A stretch of DNA of 18,958 nt from Rikenellaceae bacterium. Lineage in GTDB: Bacteria; Bacteroidota; Bacteroidia; Bacteroidales; UBA932. The stretch is from the NCBI GenBank assembly GCA_900767375.1, contig CAAFYX010000095.1, forward strand, positions 1 through 18,958. Direction: 5' to 3'. The stretch's first letter is position 1. Each line of letters opens with the position of its first letter. The position numbers and the translations under genes are program-made. Under the pieces are notes generated by a model. The model was not told the origin of the DNA. It saw nothing but the letters and a program-made list of their open reading frames with translations, and made no database searches. Shown here in pieces: positions 1 through 8,642 of the stretch.

Positions 1-1
1 G

Positions 2-3000
2 ATGGACAGCCATTCCATCTCCGCAAGCTACGTGATGAACCTATTTGCAGACCGCGAGGGCAATGTCTGGGCTGGTACCTTCTACAAGGGTCTGAACCTG
101 TGGCAGAACAGACAGGGGGCATACGACCTGTTCTATGACAGCAGTTCTCCCGGCTCCATGAAAGGAAACATTGTCAGGTCCATAATTTCAAAGGATGACC
201 GGTACATCTGGATAGGTACGGAAGACGGAGAGCTGAACAGATACGACAGCGAAGAAGGCACGTTCAAGAGCTTCCCGGTCAAAGAAACATTCGGCAACAT
301 CCAGAGCGTGCTCATAGACGGAGACCAGCTGTGGATAGCCACATACGGCAAGGGACTCTTCAAATATGATCCCGCAAAAGAGAGCGTGACAGCCCATTAC
401 AACCTTGCAGGCAACTATGTCATAGACCTTCTCAAAACAATGGACGGAGACATAGCCGCAGCCACCCATAACGGTCTGTTCGTGATGAAGAAAGGAAACG
501 ACGGATTCGACCTTGTGGACGGGACTTCCGAGGACTTCGTACATACACTGGAGCAGGATGCTCTGGGGTATATCTGGGTCGGAACCTACGGCCAGGGCAT
601 CAAAATATTCGGCAGGCATTTCAGGCATCTCAGGACCATTACGCAGAATGACGGGAGCGGACTTCTGTCGAACCATATCACTTCGTTCTACGAGGACAGT
701 GACCGCCACTTCTGGGTGACGACGGACGGCGGGCTCTGCTACAAGGATCCGCAGACTTCGGTACTGGACTGCAAATTTTACGGTATTACCGTGGAGGACG
801 GTCTCCCGACCAATGTAGTATGCTCCATAACAGAAGACCTTGACGGTATGTTCTGGATATCCACCACAAGAGGATTGACCAGGATGACACTGCGTGACAG
901 GCACTTCTCCCCCATCTACTTCGAGGAGTCGCAGATAACCGGAAACCAGTACTCGTACGGAGCTAGCTTCCACTCCAAGGACGGGACCATCTACCTGGGC
1001 ACGACAAACGGCCTGGTCAAGTTCAATCCGACGATACTTCACAGGACGGAAACAGAATCCGATATCTTCATAACCGGAATCTACGGAAAGAACGAAGACA
1101 GTGAAAGGGAACTCCAAGAAGAGGGCAAGTCCTCTCTCTCGACCAGGAAAGTGACGGTGCGCAGCAGGGACATCACCAGCATAAGGATATTATTTGCAGC
1201 GCCACGCTATTCAAACGTCCTCGCCACAAGATATGAATACAGTTTCAAGAAAGGATCAAGGAACATCAGCGGAGTCACCACTGAGAACGTTGTCTCCTTC
1301 ACAGGTGTGGAACCGGGAAGATATCTGTTCAATGTCGCCATAGAAGGAAGCGAAGTCAGCAAGGAACTGATAATCAAGATAAAGCCTCCATTCTACCGTG
1401 GGGACGCCGCCCTCGTGTTCTACTCGCTTCTACTGATTTCACTCATCCTTGCAGCTGTCCGGTACATCAGAAGGAAAAGAGTCCGGGACAGGGAGAGCGA
1501 AATCGCCGAAATAGAGAATGAGAAGCAGAAGGAAATATACGATGCGAAAATAAAGTATTTCACGAACATAACCCACGAGATCAGGACTCCGCTCACCCTG
1601 ATCAAGATGCCGCTGGACAAGATCATAGCCTCAAAGGGCTACACCGAAGCGGCCAAGGATGACATACTCACCATCCAGTCGAACACCGACAGACTCCTGG
1701 AACTAGTGAACCAGCTCCTCGACCTCAGGAAGATAGAGCAGAAGGAAAAGAAACTCACATTCATCTCCAATGACATCTGCGCCATTGCAAGAAAGGCCTG
1801 CGGCTATTTCACCGCCGCCGCCAAGGAGCGCCATATCAGCTTCAACGTTTCGATCCCCGACAAGCCTGTCACTGCCATCTGCGACGCCGACAGCATAGAG
1901 AAAATCCTTGTCAACCTCCTTTCCAACGCAATCAAATACGGCAATGACAGAATAAACGTCCTCCTCACAGAAGAAAGCGGGAACGTCAGCATCAGGGTGG
2001 ACAGCAACGGAGAGCCTATCACCGGAGCAGACCGGGAGCGCATCTTCGAGCCGTTCTTCCAGGCCAGGATTTCCGACGAGCAGGTGACCGGCAGCAAAGG
2101 CACCGGACTCGGGCTGCCGTTCTCAAGAACCCTCGCGGAAATGCACCACGGAAGGCTCTACCTCGCCAACAATGATGAAGGGATCAATTCCTTCGTACTC
2201 GAGCTGCCTCTGAACCAGCCACTTGAAAGCGCATCGCAGAGCGGTGCCGGCATAAGCCACGATATGCAGTCCGAAAGCGACAGCAGCAAGAGGACACTCC
2301 TGATCGTCGAGGATGACGCCGAAATGAAGTATTATCTAGGCAAGGAGCTGTCCGAAGAATACAACACCGTACTTGCCGGAAACGGTGAGGAAGCATTGAA
2401 TATACTCAAAGAGCAGAAAGTCGACCTGGTCATCAGCGACATAATGATGCCGGTGATGGACGGATGCGAGCTCTGCAACATCATCAAGACCGACATCAAT
2501 TTCTGCCACCTGCCTGTCATCCTGCTGACCGCCGCCGTGGGAGTGGAGACCAGGATCCAGACCCTCAAGGTCGGAGCCGACGGTTACATCGAGAAACCGT
2601 TCTCCATCGACCTTCTGAAAGCGAATATATCCAGCCTCTTCAAGAACAAGGAAATAGCGTTCAAACAGTACACGGACTCGCCTCTCTCGACGTACAAGGG
2701 CACCGTCATCAATACCGTGGACAATGACTTCATGAACAGGCTCCACGACGAAGTGATGAAGCACATCTCCGAGCCCGAACTCAGCACCGAGGTGCTGACA
2801 TCGATACTCGGCACCAGCAAATCCACCCTCTACAGGAAGATAAAGGCCAATACAGGACTGAACATCAACGAGTACATACGCCTCTGCCGCCTCAAGGAGG
2901 CCGCCGAGCTGCTGGCCACCCACAAGTACAGGATCAACGAAGTCGCCTATATGGTAGGCTTCACTTCACCGTCGTACTTCACGTCATCGTTCCAGAAGCA

Positions 3001-3046
3001 GTTCAACGTCTCCCCTTCCGAATTCATCAAGGGACAATCTCTTTGA
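2..3046 (+). CDS. Hybrid two-component system regulator (HTCS), 5'-truncated by window edge
   Basis: One-protein sensor kinase/response regulator of the type that controls polysaccharide utilisation loci in Bacteroidota. Residue numbers count from the first visible Met, which is probably internal. About eight propeller-like blades (IWIGT, LWIAT, IWVGT, FWVTT and similar) fill residues 1-350. Full sensors usually carry about 14 blades, so roughly 300 residues should lie upstream. A Y_Y_Y-type domain (about 405-460) precedes one membrane helix (about 469-490). HisKA has THEIRTPL with phospho-acceptor His525. The ATPase domain has N-box NLLSNAIKYG (638-647) and GTGLGL near 700, with a variant G1 box, DSNGEPI. 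The receiver domain has SDIMMP with phospho-acceptor Asp813. An AraC-type HTH domain (about 910-1010) ends the protein. The sensor would sit in the periplasm with kinase, receiver and HTH in the cytoplasm. No SusC/SusD or glycosidase gene lies downstream, so any regulated locus is upstream or distant. The 3' end overlaps the convergent DUF1573 gene by 20 bp. Confidence 0.95.
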   Translation: MDSHSISASYVMNLFADREGNVWAGTFYKGLNLWQNRQGAYDLFYDSSSPGSMKGNIVRSIISKDDRYIWIGTEDGELNRYDSEEGTFKSFPVKETFGNIQSVLIDGDQLWIATYGKGLFKYDPAKESVTAHYNLAGNYVIDLLKTMDGDIAAATHNGLFVMKKGNDGFDLVDGTSEDFVHTLEQDALGYIWVGTYGQGIKIFGRHFRHLRTITQNDGSGLLSNHITSFYEDSDRHFWVTTDGGLCYKDPQTSVLDCKFYGITVEDGLPTNVVCSITEDLDGMFWISTTRGLTRMTLRDRHFSPIYFEESQITGNQYSYGASFHSKDGTIYLGTTNGLVKFNPTILHRTETESDIFITGIYGKNEDSERELQEEGKSSLSTRKVTVRSRDITSIRILFAAPRYSNVLATRYEYSFKKGSRNISGVTTENVVSFTGVEPGRYLFNVAIEGSEVSKELIIKIKPPFYRGDAALVFYSLLLISLILAAVRYIRRKRVRDRESEIAEIENEKQKEIYDAKIKYFTNITHEIRTPLTLIKMPLDKIIASKGYTEAAKDDILTIQSNTDRLLELVNQLLDLRKIEQKEKKLTFISNDICAIARKACGYFTAAAKERHISFNVSIPDKPVTAICDADSIEKILVNLLSNAIKYGNDRINVLLTEESGNVSIRVDSNGEPITGADRERIFEPFFQARISDEQVTGSKGTGLGLPFSRTLAEMHHGRLYLANNDEGINSFVLELPLNQPLESASQSGAGISHDMQSESDSSKRTLLIVEDDAEMKYYLGKELSEEYNTVLAGNGEEALNILKEQKVDLVISDIMMPVMDGCELCNIIKTDINFCHLPVILLTAAVGVETRIQTLKVGADGYIEKPFSIDLLKANISSLFKNKEIAFKQYTDSPLSTYKGTVINTVDNDFMNRLHDEVMKHISEPELSTEVLTSILGTSKSTLYRKIKANTGLNINEYIRLCRLKEAAELLATHKYRINEVAYMVGFTSPSYFTSSFQKQFNVSPSEFIKGQSL

Positions 3047-4061
3047 AAGGACGGGACGGATCGTTGGTGACAATGCCTATCCTGAACGACCCGCTTTCTG
3101 AACGGACGCTTACCTTCCTGCTCTGGCCGGGGCGTATGACATCCCCGTCATTAAGGCTGCAGGAGGTTACGCCCTCTGACTGGACCTTCCTGATTACAAG
3201 ATCCCCCTTTCCGGCGTTCTTCACGGTAAATGATGCGTTCCAGCCACCCAGAATAGATTTCTTGACCTCCGGGCGGGAAGGATAAGTCTGGAAGGCGGGA
3301 CAGCCCTCACCTTTTTTCGCCAGCGGCCCTATGCCGATGGCCGAAGCGCTTATCAGACGGGAACAAGGATCCCCGTTTATATAAAGCCGGACCTCATCGG
3401 AATGCCTGCCAAGGCTGCGCGATGAGGACGGCATGGAATAGTTCAGGATTATCGAACCGGCCTCCCCGGCCGCAAGCCTCTCTGGGCAGGCAACGGAAAG
3501 CAGAGATGCGGCATCCTCCACCTCAGCCTCGACCCGGAGCGGAGAGTCCGACACATTGACGATGTCTATGCGTTTCTTTACAGATTTTCCCTGCGGGACG
3601 TACCCGAAACTGGCTGACGAGGTGGTCATCCTCAAGCCGGAAGGCAGTGACACTTTGTAAATATCATTGATCTCCACCTTGGAAGGCACGACATCCGCCT
3701 TCAGCTCAAGCTTCACAGGCTCAAAGCCTTCCACGCATATGAAGACTTCCCTCAGGACGTCGCCCATAAGGCCGACAGGGCTGAGCGCAACGCTTATCTC
3801 ACCCGCTTCCCCGCCTTTCATACGGGCCTTGGGGTAAGACACGGTTACGCAACTGCAGCTGGCGGTGACCTTGGAAATCACTGCCGTGCCGGAAGCCCCG
3901 TTCACGAACTGGAAAGTATGGAAGAGAGTACCGTCCGCCTCATTCACAGTTCCGAAATCGCGGACGTATGCATCGAACACCAGAGGATTGCCGCCGTCCT
4001 GCGCCAAGGATACCCCAGCCGACAGCAATGCCGCAATCAGATATGCAACGGTCCTTTTCAC
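3027..4061 (-). CDS. Exported DUF1573 domain protein
   Basis: A 344-residue secreted protein of unknown function. A signal peptide (basic MKR, hydrophobic core, SLA-Q cleavage after about residue 20) is followed by a DUF1573 domain (about 28-120). This shows the typical FGTV start and the SCSCVTVSYP segment with its Cys-rich CSC. A second Ig-like region lies around 130-240, and a C-terminal stretch (about 275-340, FTVKNAGKGDLVIRKV) resembles another DUF1573/ASPM-like beta-sandwich. The start is GTG at 4059-4061. It overlaps the TGA of the upstream DUF4954 gene (GTGA), which suggests translational coupling in a two-gene operon. DUF1573 proteins in Bacteroidota are mostly periplasmic or surface proteins without assigned activity, so no function is given. 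The stop codon overlaps the 3' end of the convergent HTCS gene. Confidence 0.88.
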   Translation of the reverse strand: MKRTVAYLIAALLSAGVSLAQDGGNPLVFDAYVRDFGTVNEADGTLFHTFQFVNGASGTAVISKVTASCSCVTVSYPKARMKGGEAGEISVALSPVGLMGDVLREVFICVEGFEPVKLELKADVVPSKVEINDIYKVSLPSGLRMTTSSASFGYVPQGKSVKKRIDIVNVSDSPLRVEAEVEDAASLLSVACPERLAAGEAGSIILNYSMPSSSRSLGRHSDEVRLYINGDPCSRLISASAIGIGPLAKKGEGCPAFQTYPSRPEVKKSILGGWNASFTVKNAGKGDLVIRKVQSEGVTSCSLNDGDVIRPGQSRKVSVRSESGSFRIGIVTNDPSRPFKEIVP

Positions 4062-6055
4062 TTTATCCGTCCGAGCAAAGACAGCATTTCATCCGCGAGA
4101 GCGGATTTCTGCTCGATATGGTCGGCAACCGACTTCACGAACGCATCGTTCTCGAACGAAGCTCCGCGCACCTGGAAGAAATCAAGGTTGCGCTGTTTCT
4201 CGTCCCCGTCGGCGCCGAAGCCGGTCATAGCGCTGAGGGAGAACTCCTTGCGTGCATCCTCATACACAAGCTTGTCCAGGCTGACTACAGCATCCTTCCA
4301 CTTACGGACCAGCTCCATAAGCGTGTCGGCTGACACTTCGGAAAGGTTCACGCCATAGTATTTCTGAATCACATCGTATGCCCAGGTCCACTCATAGGAA
4401 TAGTAGTTGACGAACATAACGTTGAACCTCGCGTTGATGGAAGCCACATCATTGACACGGCCGTCCTCGATATCGTCGAGGAGCGCGCGTACCGCCGATA
4501 CCGGAGCGATGAGTCCGGAGATATCCACCCAGTCACCCTTCCCTGTAAGCGAATCCGGCTCAAGGATATTCCTGACATCTTCGATGCTGCGTATGTCCCC
4601 GCCCTTCTGGATTCTGGAGATCAGGGAGTTGCCCAGGAACTTGTCTATCGCCATACGGTAGTATCCCAGTCCCTTGACAAGGGAGGACCTCTTTATCTTC
4701 CCGTTCTGATAAGAGTATGTCTGAGTTTCACACCCCGACACCGCCTGAAGCTCGTTCAGGATGTCTATGGCATTGAGCATCTTCTGGATGGTGAACGGGC
4801 TGAGGAGATTGAAATTGATACAGTCGAGCCTGCCCTGGTCCGCCCTGGCGTCACGCTTCGGCCATTTCTTGGCATCGCGGATGGTGCCGACGCTGCGGAG
4901 ATTGGCTCCCGGAAAAATGAAGGACTCGCCCTTCTCCTCGATCAAGTATGAGAATGGAAGGTTGGAAGTGTCCTGGTGGGAGACGTGGCGTCCCATTACA
5001 AGCGAGAAGGCGCCCACCTTGGCCGGCCAGAGGATGTATGAGTCGGAGGCGGTCTTCGCTCCTCTCTCCATAATTCCCTGGTGGATAGGGCCGAGCTTGT
5101 ACATATGGTTGCTCTGGTTAGAGCCGGAGCCGGCGTTCATGAATGAGAACATTCCGGCGATGAGAAGGCTGGACTTGTGATGGGTGACGGTGAACGGTCC
5201 CGCGAATATTGAACAGGCCTCACCGTTTTCTCCCTGGCAGTTCGCGAAGAAGAGGGAATCCGAGGCGGAATAGCTGTGCCCGAGCTTGCAGGCCTGGCCG
5301 ACGAAGCAGCGGGAGATGGTGGCGTTGTCCTCGACGCTGGCGCCGCTGCAGACGATGAAATCGTCGGCTATGACACCCACACCGATGTGCACCGGGGCGA
5401 AAGAGTTGCTGTTTATGCTTCCATTCTTCAGGCGTGAAGCGCCTTCTATCTTGGTCCAGTCGCCGATTCTGACGTTCTTGATATATCCTGCGCCGGAGAT
5501 AGTGACATTGGCCCCGATCGTTCCGATGGAAGAGCGGATGCTGTCGCTGTACGAGTCGATCAGTGCATTCAGCCTGGCGATGAGCTGCGGGCGGTGCCTG
5601 TAGAGCGCCATCACGTAGGCCTGCTGGGCGGAAAGATTGTCAAATATCCTGACCTCGCGGCCTCCCGTTTCGCTGAGGACAGCCACTTCGGTTCCGTTTC
5701 CGAAGGTGGTGGCGCCATCGGTGATTATGCAGTCCACGTTCTGTATGAAGGATCCGTGGCCGATCACGTAGTTGCAGATGTAGTTGTCCACGTTCTCGAT
5801 GCAGCAGTCATCCCCCACCTCCACATTATGAAGGGTCACGCGGTAGATTCCGGAGTGTTTCTGGATGCCTCCGGCCATGGTGAATACGCTGTTGAAACAA
5901 CCGAGCTTGATGTCGCCGGAAAGACGGGCCCAGTTTATGTATTTAGGATTGAAACCATCCTTGACAAGGACCCTGTTCCAGTCGGAGGACCAGCAGTTCC
6001 TTCTTTCAAGCTGTTCGATTTCAGATGCTGTCAGATGTCTGTATTCCATAATCAT
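4058..6055 (-). CDS. DUF4954 family protein, predicted left-handed beta-helix
   Basis: A 665-residue protein that I recognise as DUF4954, a family largely confined to Bacteroidota with no established activity. Residues about 60-290 read as irregular hexapeptide repeats (VGDDCCIENV, IGDWTKIEGA, IGVGVIADDF, SVEDNATISRC), as in left-handed beta-helix nucleotidyl- or acyltransferases. A conserved-looking His/Asn-rich stretch follows (VTHHKSSLLIAG, NQSNHMYKLGPIHQG, about 290-330). The C-terminal third is alpha-helical. There is no signal peptide or membrane segment, so a cytoplasmic enzyme or scaffold is inferred. ATGs at 6053-6055 and 6047-6049 (MIMEYRHL) are both possible starts, and no Shine-Dalgarno is visible. 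Upstream on the minus strand, TACATTGC at about 6071-6078 is only a weak match to TAnnTTTG. The gene is divergent from mtgA across a 67-bp spacer and overlaps the DUF1573 gene by 4 bp. Confidence 0.85.
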   Translation of the reverse strand: MIMEYRHLTASEIEQLERRNCWSSDWNRVLVKDGFNPKYINWARLSGDIKLGCFNSVFTMAGGIQKHSGIYRVTLHNVEVGDDCCIENVDNYICNYVIGHGSFIQNVDCIITDGATTFGNGTEVAVLSETGGREVRIFDNLSAQQAYVMALYRHRPQLIARLNALIDSYSDSIRSSIGTIGANVTISGAGYIKNVRIGDWTKIEGASRLKNGSINSNSFAPVHIGVGVIADDFIVCSGASVEDNATISRCFVGQACKLGHSYSASDSLFFANCQGENGEACSIFAGPFTVTHHKSSLLIAGMFSFMNAGSGSNQSNHMYKLGPIHQGIMERGAKTASDSYILWPAKVGAFSLVMGRHVSHQDTSNLPFSYLIEEKGESFIFPGANLRSVGTIRDAKKWPKRDARADQGRLDCINFNLLSPFTIQKMLNAIDILNELQAVSGCETQTYSYQNGKIKRSSLVKGLGYYRMAIDKFLGNSLISRIQKGGDIRSIEDVRNILEPDSLTGKGDWVDISGLIAPVSAVRALLDDIEDGRVNDVASINARFNVMFVNYYSYEWTWAYDVIQKYYGVNLSEVSADTLMELVRKWKDAVVSLDKLVYEDARKEFSLSAMTGFGADGDEKQRNLDFFQVRGASFENDAFVKSVADHIEQKSALADEMLSLLGRIK

Positions 6056-6097
6056 AAATTAGGACTTGCAATGTAGCAATTATTTTTCGTAAATGCT

Positions 6098-6105
6098 TAC
6101 TTTTG
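6098..6105 (+). promoter_or_regulatory. Predicted -7 promoter element of mtgA
   Basis: TACTTTTG matches the Bacteroidota sigma-ABfr -7 consensus TAnnTTTG and ends 17 nt before the ATG at 6123. No TTTG -33 element sits at the ideal spacing. Its position argues against the in-frame ATG at 6093, which would lie upstream of the transcript start. Confidence 0.5.
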
Positions 6106-6122
6106 TATCCACGTTCAGAACC

Positions 6123-6821
6123 ATGAAGAAGTTTTTCAAGTTCCTTTTCATCAAGCTCCCGCTCGCGCTCATCGCGCTGAGCGTGCTGCTGGTCGTCATT
6201 TTCAAATGGGTTCCGGTATGGGTCACCCCGATAATGGTTCACAGGAGCATCCAGTACCGAAATGACCCCGACTATCACACTTCAAAGAAATGGGTGAAGC
6301 TGGAGGACATTTCTCCTGAAATGATGAAGGCCGTAATAAGCAGTGAGGACAACCTTTTCTGCAAGCACAACGGCTTCGACGAGAAGGCCATAAGGCAGGC
6401 CATCGAAGAAAGGAAGTCCGGCAAGCGCATACGCGGCGGCAGCACCATATCACAGCAGACAGCAAAGAACATGTTCACATTTCACGGAAGGACCTGGTGG
6501 AGGAAGGGTGTAGAGACCTGGTTCACCATCCTTATCGAACTCTTCTGGAGCAAGGAAAGGATAATGGAGGTCTATCTGAACATCGTGGAGACCGGAAAGG
6601 GCGTGTTCGGAGTCGAGGCCGCCTCGCAGAAGTACTTCCACAAGAGCGCCGCCAAGCTTACGCGCAGGGAGGCGTGCCTGATAGCCGCCGTCCTGCCGAG
6701 TCCGATAAAGCGCAACGCTGGAAGGCCTTCCAGCTATGTTTCATCACGCGCCAACGCCATCGCCAGGCTTGTTCCCAAGCTGGCGTACCCTGACTGGATC
6801 ACAAGGAAAAAGGGCAATTAG
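6123..6821 (+). CDS. mtgA: Monofunctional biosynthetic peptidoglycan transglycosylase
   Basis: A family GT51 glycosyltransferase that polymerises lipid II into glycan strands at the outer face of the cytoplasmic membrane. The product has 232 residues, typical for a stand-alone MtgA with no transpeptidase domain. One membrane anchor lies at about residues 10-28 (LPLALIALSVLLVVIF). The GT51 motifs appear in order: SSEDNLFCKH with the catalytic Glu, RGGSTISQQTAKN, WRKGVETW, and KERIMEVYLNIVE. An in-frame ATG at 6093 would add ten residues, but a TAnnTTTG promoter element lies at 6098-6105, so ATG 6123 (MKKFFKF) is chosen. The gene is divergent from DUF4954. Its stop TAG overlaps the TAA of the convergent lipid kinase gene (TTAG, 4 bp). 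Confidence 0.95.
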   Translation: MKKFFKFLFIKLPLALIALSVLLVVIFKWVPVWVTPIMVHRSIQYRNDPDYHTSKKWVKLEDISPEMMKAVISSEDNLFCKHNGFDEKAIRQAIEERKSGKRIRGGSTISQQTAKNMFTFHGRTWWRKGVETWFTILIELFWSKERIMEVYLNIVETGKGVFGVEAASQKYFHKSAAKLTRREACLIAAVLPSPIKRNAGRPSSYVSSRANAIARLVPKLAYPDWITRKKGN

Positions 6822-7768
6822 TACTTGCCTGAAAGGACATTGATCCTGTTCCCGGGAACACTCACCTCCAGAGGCAGACGGCCTTCGATCTCACCGTCTA
6901 TCTCCACTGCATCCTCGGACTTCTGGTCGAGAGGTACGACTTTGAGGTTCCTGCATCTGCGGTAGATGAGGCTCGGGGAGTTGTGGGTAGTGCCATCGAA
7001 TATGCGGTGCACCTCCTTCAGGATTGTGAAAACGCTTATGACAGGGACTATCAGGACATCCAGCAGCCCGTCATCCATCTCGGAAACCCCGGTCTGGAGC
7101 ATTCCTCCCCCGGAATATTTTCCATTGCCCATCGACAATGAATAGAGAGGGCCCTTGTAGAACACATCTCCATCGCCTATCACTTCGACATTTATGCGTT
7201 TGAGAGTCAGGAGAGTACGTATGAGGGCATTGACATAGATGCGCTTGTTCCTCCGGCCGCGCTCCTTCTTGGCGTTGACATTGACACAGACGTGGGAGTC
7301 AAAGCCGACGCCGCCGATGTTGGCCATGCAGCAGGAAACATTTTCATTGGAAACGACCTCGACTATGTCCTGCTGGATGAAAGAGCCGCTGTGGATCAGG
7401 TCAACCACCTTCAATGTGTCGTGGGGAACATTGAGGGACTTTATCCAGTCGTTCCCGGAGCCGATAGGGATTACCGCCATATAGAATTCCTCGGTCGGTG
7501 TCCCGCTGTCCTTGCAGTACTGGAGTATGCCAGTGAAGATTTCATGCACCGATCCGTCACCTCCGACTGCCACTATCCTCCTGTATCCGTCGGCCCCGGC
7601 CCGGTAGGACAGTTCCTTGGCATGGGCCTTGTACCCTGTGAAGGACGCGACGTAAGGCACGTCAAGCTCACAGAGCTTCTTCTCGGCCAGCGCCCACTCC
7701 TGCATGGTTTTCCCGGAGCCGGCATGTGGATTGACGATAATGTACCATTCGTTTTTAGTTTCAGGCAT
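6818..7768 (-). CDS. Diacylglycerol kinase family lipid kinase
   Basis: Cytosolic or membrane-associated lipid kinase of the DagK/YegS/BmrU family, which phosphorylates diacylglycerol or related lipids with ATP. With the chosen start the product is 316 residues. Visible motifs are VNPHAGSGK (about 13-20), VGGDGSVHEI (nucleotide-binding GGDG at about 69-72), IPIGSGNDW and YSLSMGNGKYSGGGM. The C-terminal part matches the family's beta-sandwich domain. A longer frame would open at a TTG at 7793-7795 (MSHTN...). That TTG is the end of a TATTTTTG promoter element, so ATG 7766-7768 (MPETKNEW) is preferred. The exact substrate cannot be read from the sequence. The gene is divergent from parA and convergent with mtgA. 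Confidence 0.92.
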   Translation of the reverse strand: MPETKNEWYIIVNPHAGSGKTMQEWALAEKKLCELDVPYVASFTGYKAHAKELSYRAGADGYRRIVAVGGDGSVHEIFTGILQYCKDSGTPTEEFYMAVIPIGSGNDWIKSLNVPHDTLKVVDLIHSGSFIQQDIVEVVSNENVSCCMANIGGVGFDSHVCVNVNAKKERGRRNKRIYVNALIRTLLTLKRINVEVIGDGDVFYKGPLYSLSMGNGKYSGGGMLQTGVSEMDDGLLDVLIVPVISVFTILKEVHRIFDGTTHNSPSLIYRRCRNLKVVPLDQKSEDAVEIDGEIEGRLPLEVSVPGNRINVLSGKY

Positions 7769-7792
7769 CGGAATAATTATGTTGGTGTGAGA

Positions 7793-7800
7793 CAAAAATA
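7793..7800 (-). promoter_or_regulatory. Predicted -7 promoter element of the lipid kinase gene
   Basis: On the minus strand the bases read TATTTTTG, an exact match to TAnnTTTG, ending 24 nt before the ATG at 7768. It lies back to back with the parA element in a short AT-rich divergent spacer. Confidence 0.5.
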
Positions 7801-7826
7801 CAAACTTTTTTTTGCAAAATAATTAT

Positions 7827-7834
7827 TAATTTTG
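7827..7834 (+). promoter_or_regulatory. Predicted -7 promoter element of the parA operon
   Basis: TAATTTTG matches TAnnTTTG and ends 24 nt before the parA ATG at 7859. A TTTG at 7811-7814 is too close (12 bp) to be a standard -33 element. Confidence 0.5.
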
Positions 7835-7858
7835 CGGAGATAAACAGACTTGGAAAAC

Positions 7859-8632
7859 ATGGGAAAGATCATAGCCATTGCAAATCAGAAAGGCGGGGTC
7901 GGAAAGACCACCACTGCCATCAACCTCGCGGCCTCCCTGGCCGTCCTTGAGAAAAAGGTCCTCATCATCGATGCCGACCCTCAGGCGAACACCACCTCGG
8001 GGCTGAACTTCTCACCTGACGACGACCAGAAGAGAACCCTCTACGAGGTTATGATAGGCAGCCTCAGGGCGGAGGATGCCCTCATCCAGACAGAGGTGAC
8101 AAACCTCCATATGATTCCTTCACATATTAACCTGGTCGGCGTGGAGATCGAAATGCTCGACAGTGAAGAGAGGGAGTCCATCCTTAAGAACGTCATCGCC
8201 CCTGTAAAGGACAATTATGACTACATCCTCATCGACTGCTCCCCTTCTCTGGGACTTATCACCGTCAATGCCCTGACGGCGGCGGATTCGGTGATCATTC
8301 CTGTCCAGCCGGAGTTCTTCGCACTGGAAGGACTTGGAAAGCTCCTTCAGACCATACGCATAGTCCAGAACGGAGTCAACCCTGCCCTTACCATCGAGGG
8401 GTTCGTGGTGACTATGTTCGACGGCAGGACCAAGGTCCATACACAGGTCGTGAACCAGCTGAACGAGCATTTCAAGGATATGGTCTTCAGGACCATCATC
8501 CAGAGGAACATCAGACTTTCGGAGGCGCCTTCACACGGCAAGCCGATCGTACTGTATGATATTATGAGCAACGGAGCCACCAACTACCTGAACCTTGCGA
8601 AAGAGGTGATGGAAAGGGACGGCATCCAATAA
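7859..8632 (+). CDS. parA: Chromosome partitioning ATPase ParA/Soj
   Basis: ParA-type Walker ATPase that works with ParB and parS in chromosome segregation. The 257-residue length is typical of the chromosomal Soj class, with no N-terminal HTH of the plasmid type. The deviant Walker A motif KGGVGKTTT lies at residues 11-19 (IAIANQKGGVGKTT). Walker A' is IIDADPQANTT and Walker B is YILIDCSPSLGLIT. The C-terminal ENIQ-like region reads RTIIQRNIRLSEAPSHGKPI, a hallmark of chromosomal ParA. An upstream in-frame TTG at 7850 would add three residues, but ATG 7859 (MGKIIAIANQ) is the usual start. The gene opens the parA-parB-DUF5683-mltD operon, 10 nt before parB. Confidence 0.97.
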   Translation: MGKIIAIANQKGGVGKTTTAINLAASLAVLEKKVLIIDADPQANTTSGLNFSPDDDQKRTLYEVMIGSLRAEDALIQTEVTNLHMIPSHINLVGVEIEMLDSEERESILKNVIAPVKDNYDYILIDCSPSLGLITVNALTAADSVIIPVQPEFFALEGLGKLLQTIRIVQNGVNPALTIEGFVVTMFDGRTKVHTQVVNQLNEHFKDMVFRTIIQRNIRLSEAPSHGKPIVLYDIMSNGATNYLNLAKEVMERDGIQ

Positions 8633-8642
8633 ATCACTGACA

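Noticed and set aside
188..1117. 309-codon minus-strand reading frame antisense to the HTCS gene
   Set aside because: No recognisable motif; it mirrors the codon pattern of a clearly real propeller-domain gene on the plus strand.
2336..2923. 195-codon minus-strand frame opposite the receiver and AraC domains
   Set aside because: Shadow of a well-supported coding region; no domain or start signal.
6093..6122. Upstream ATG start for mtgA
   Set aside because: Precedes a TAnnTTTG element, and the added residues (LTFVSTFRT) do not improve the membrane anchor.
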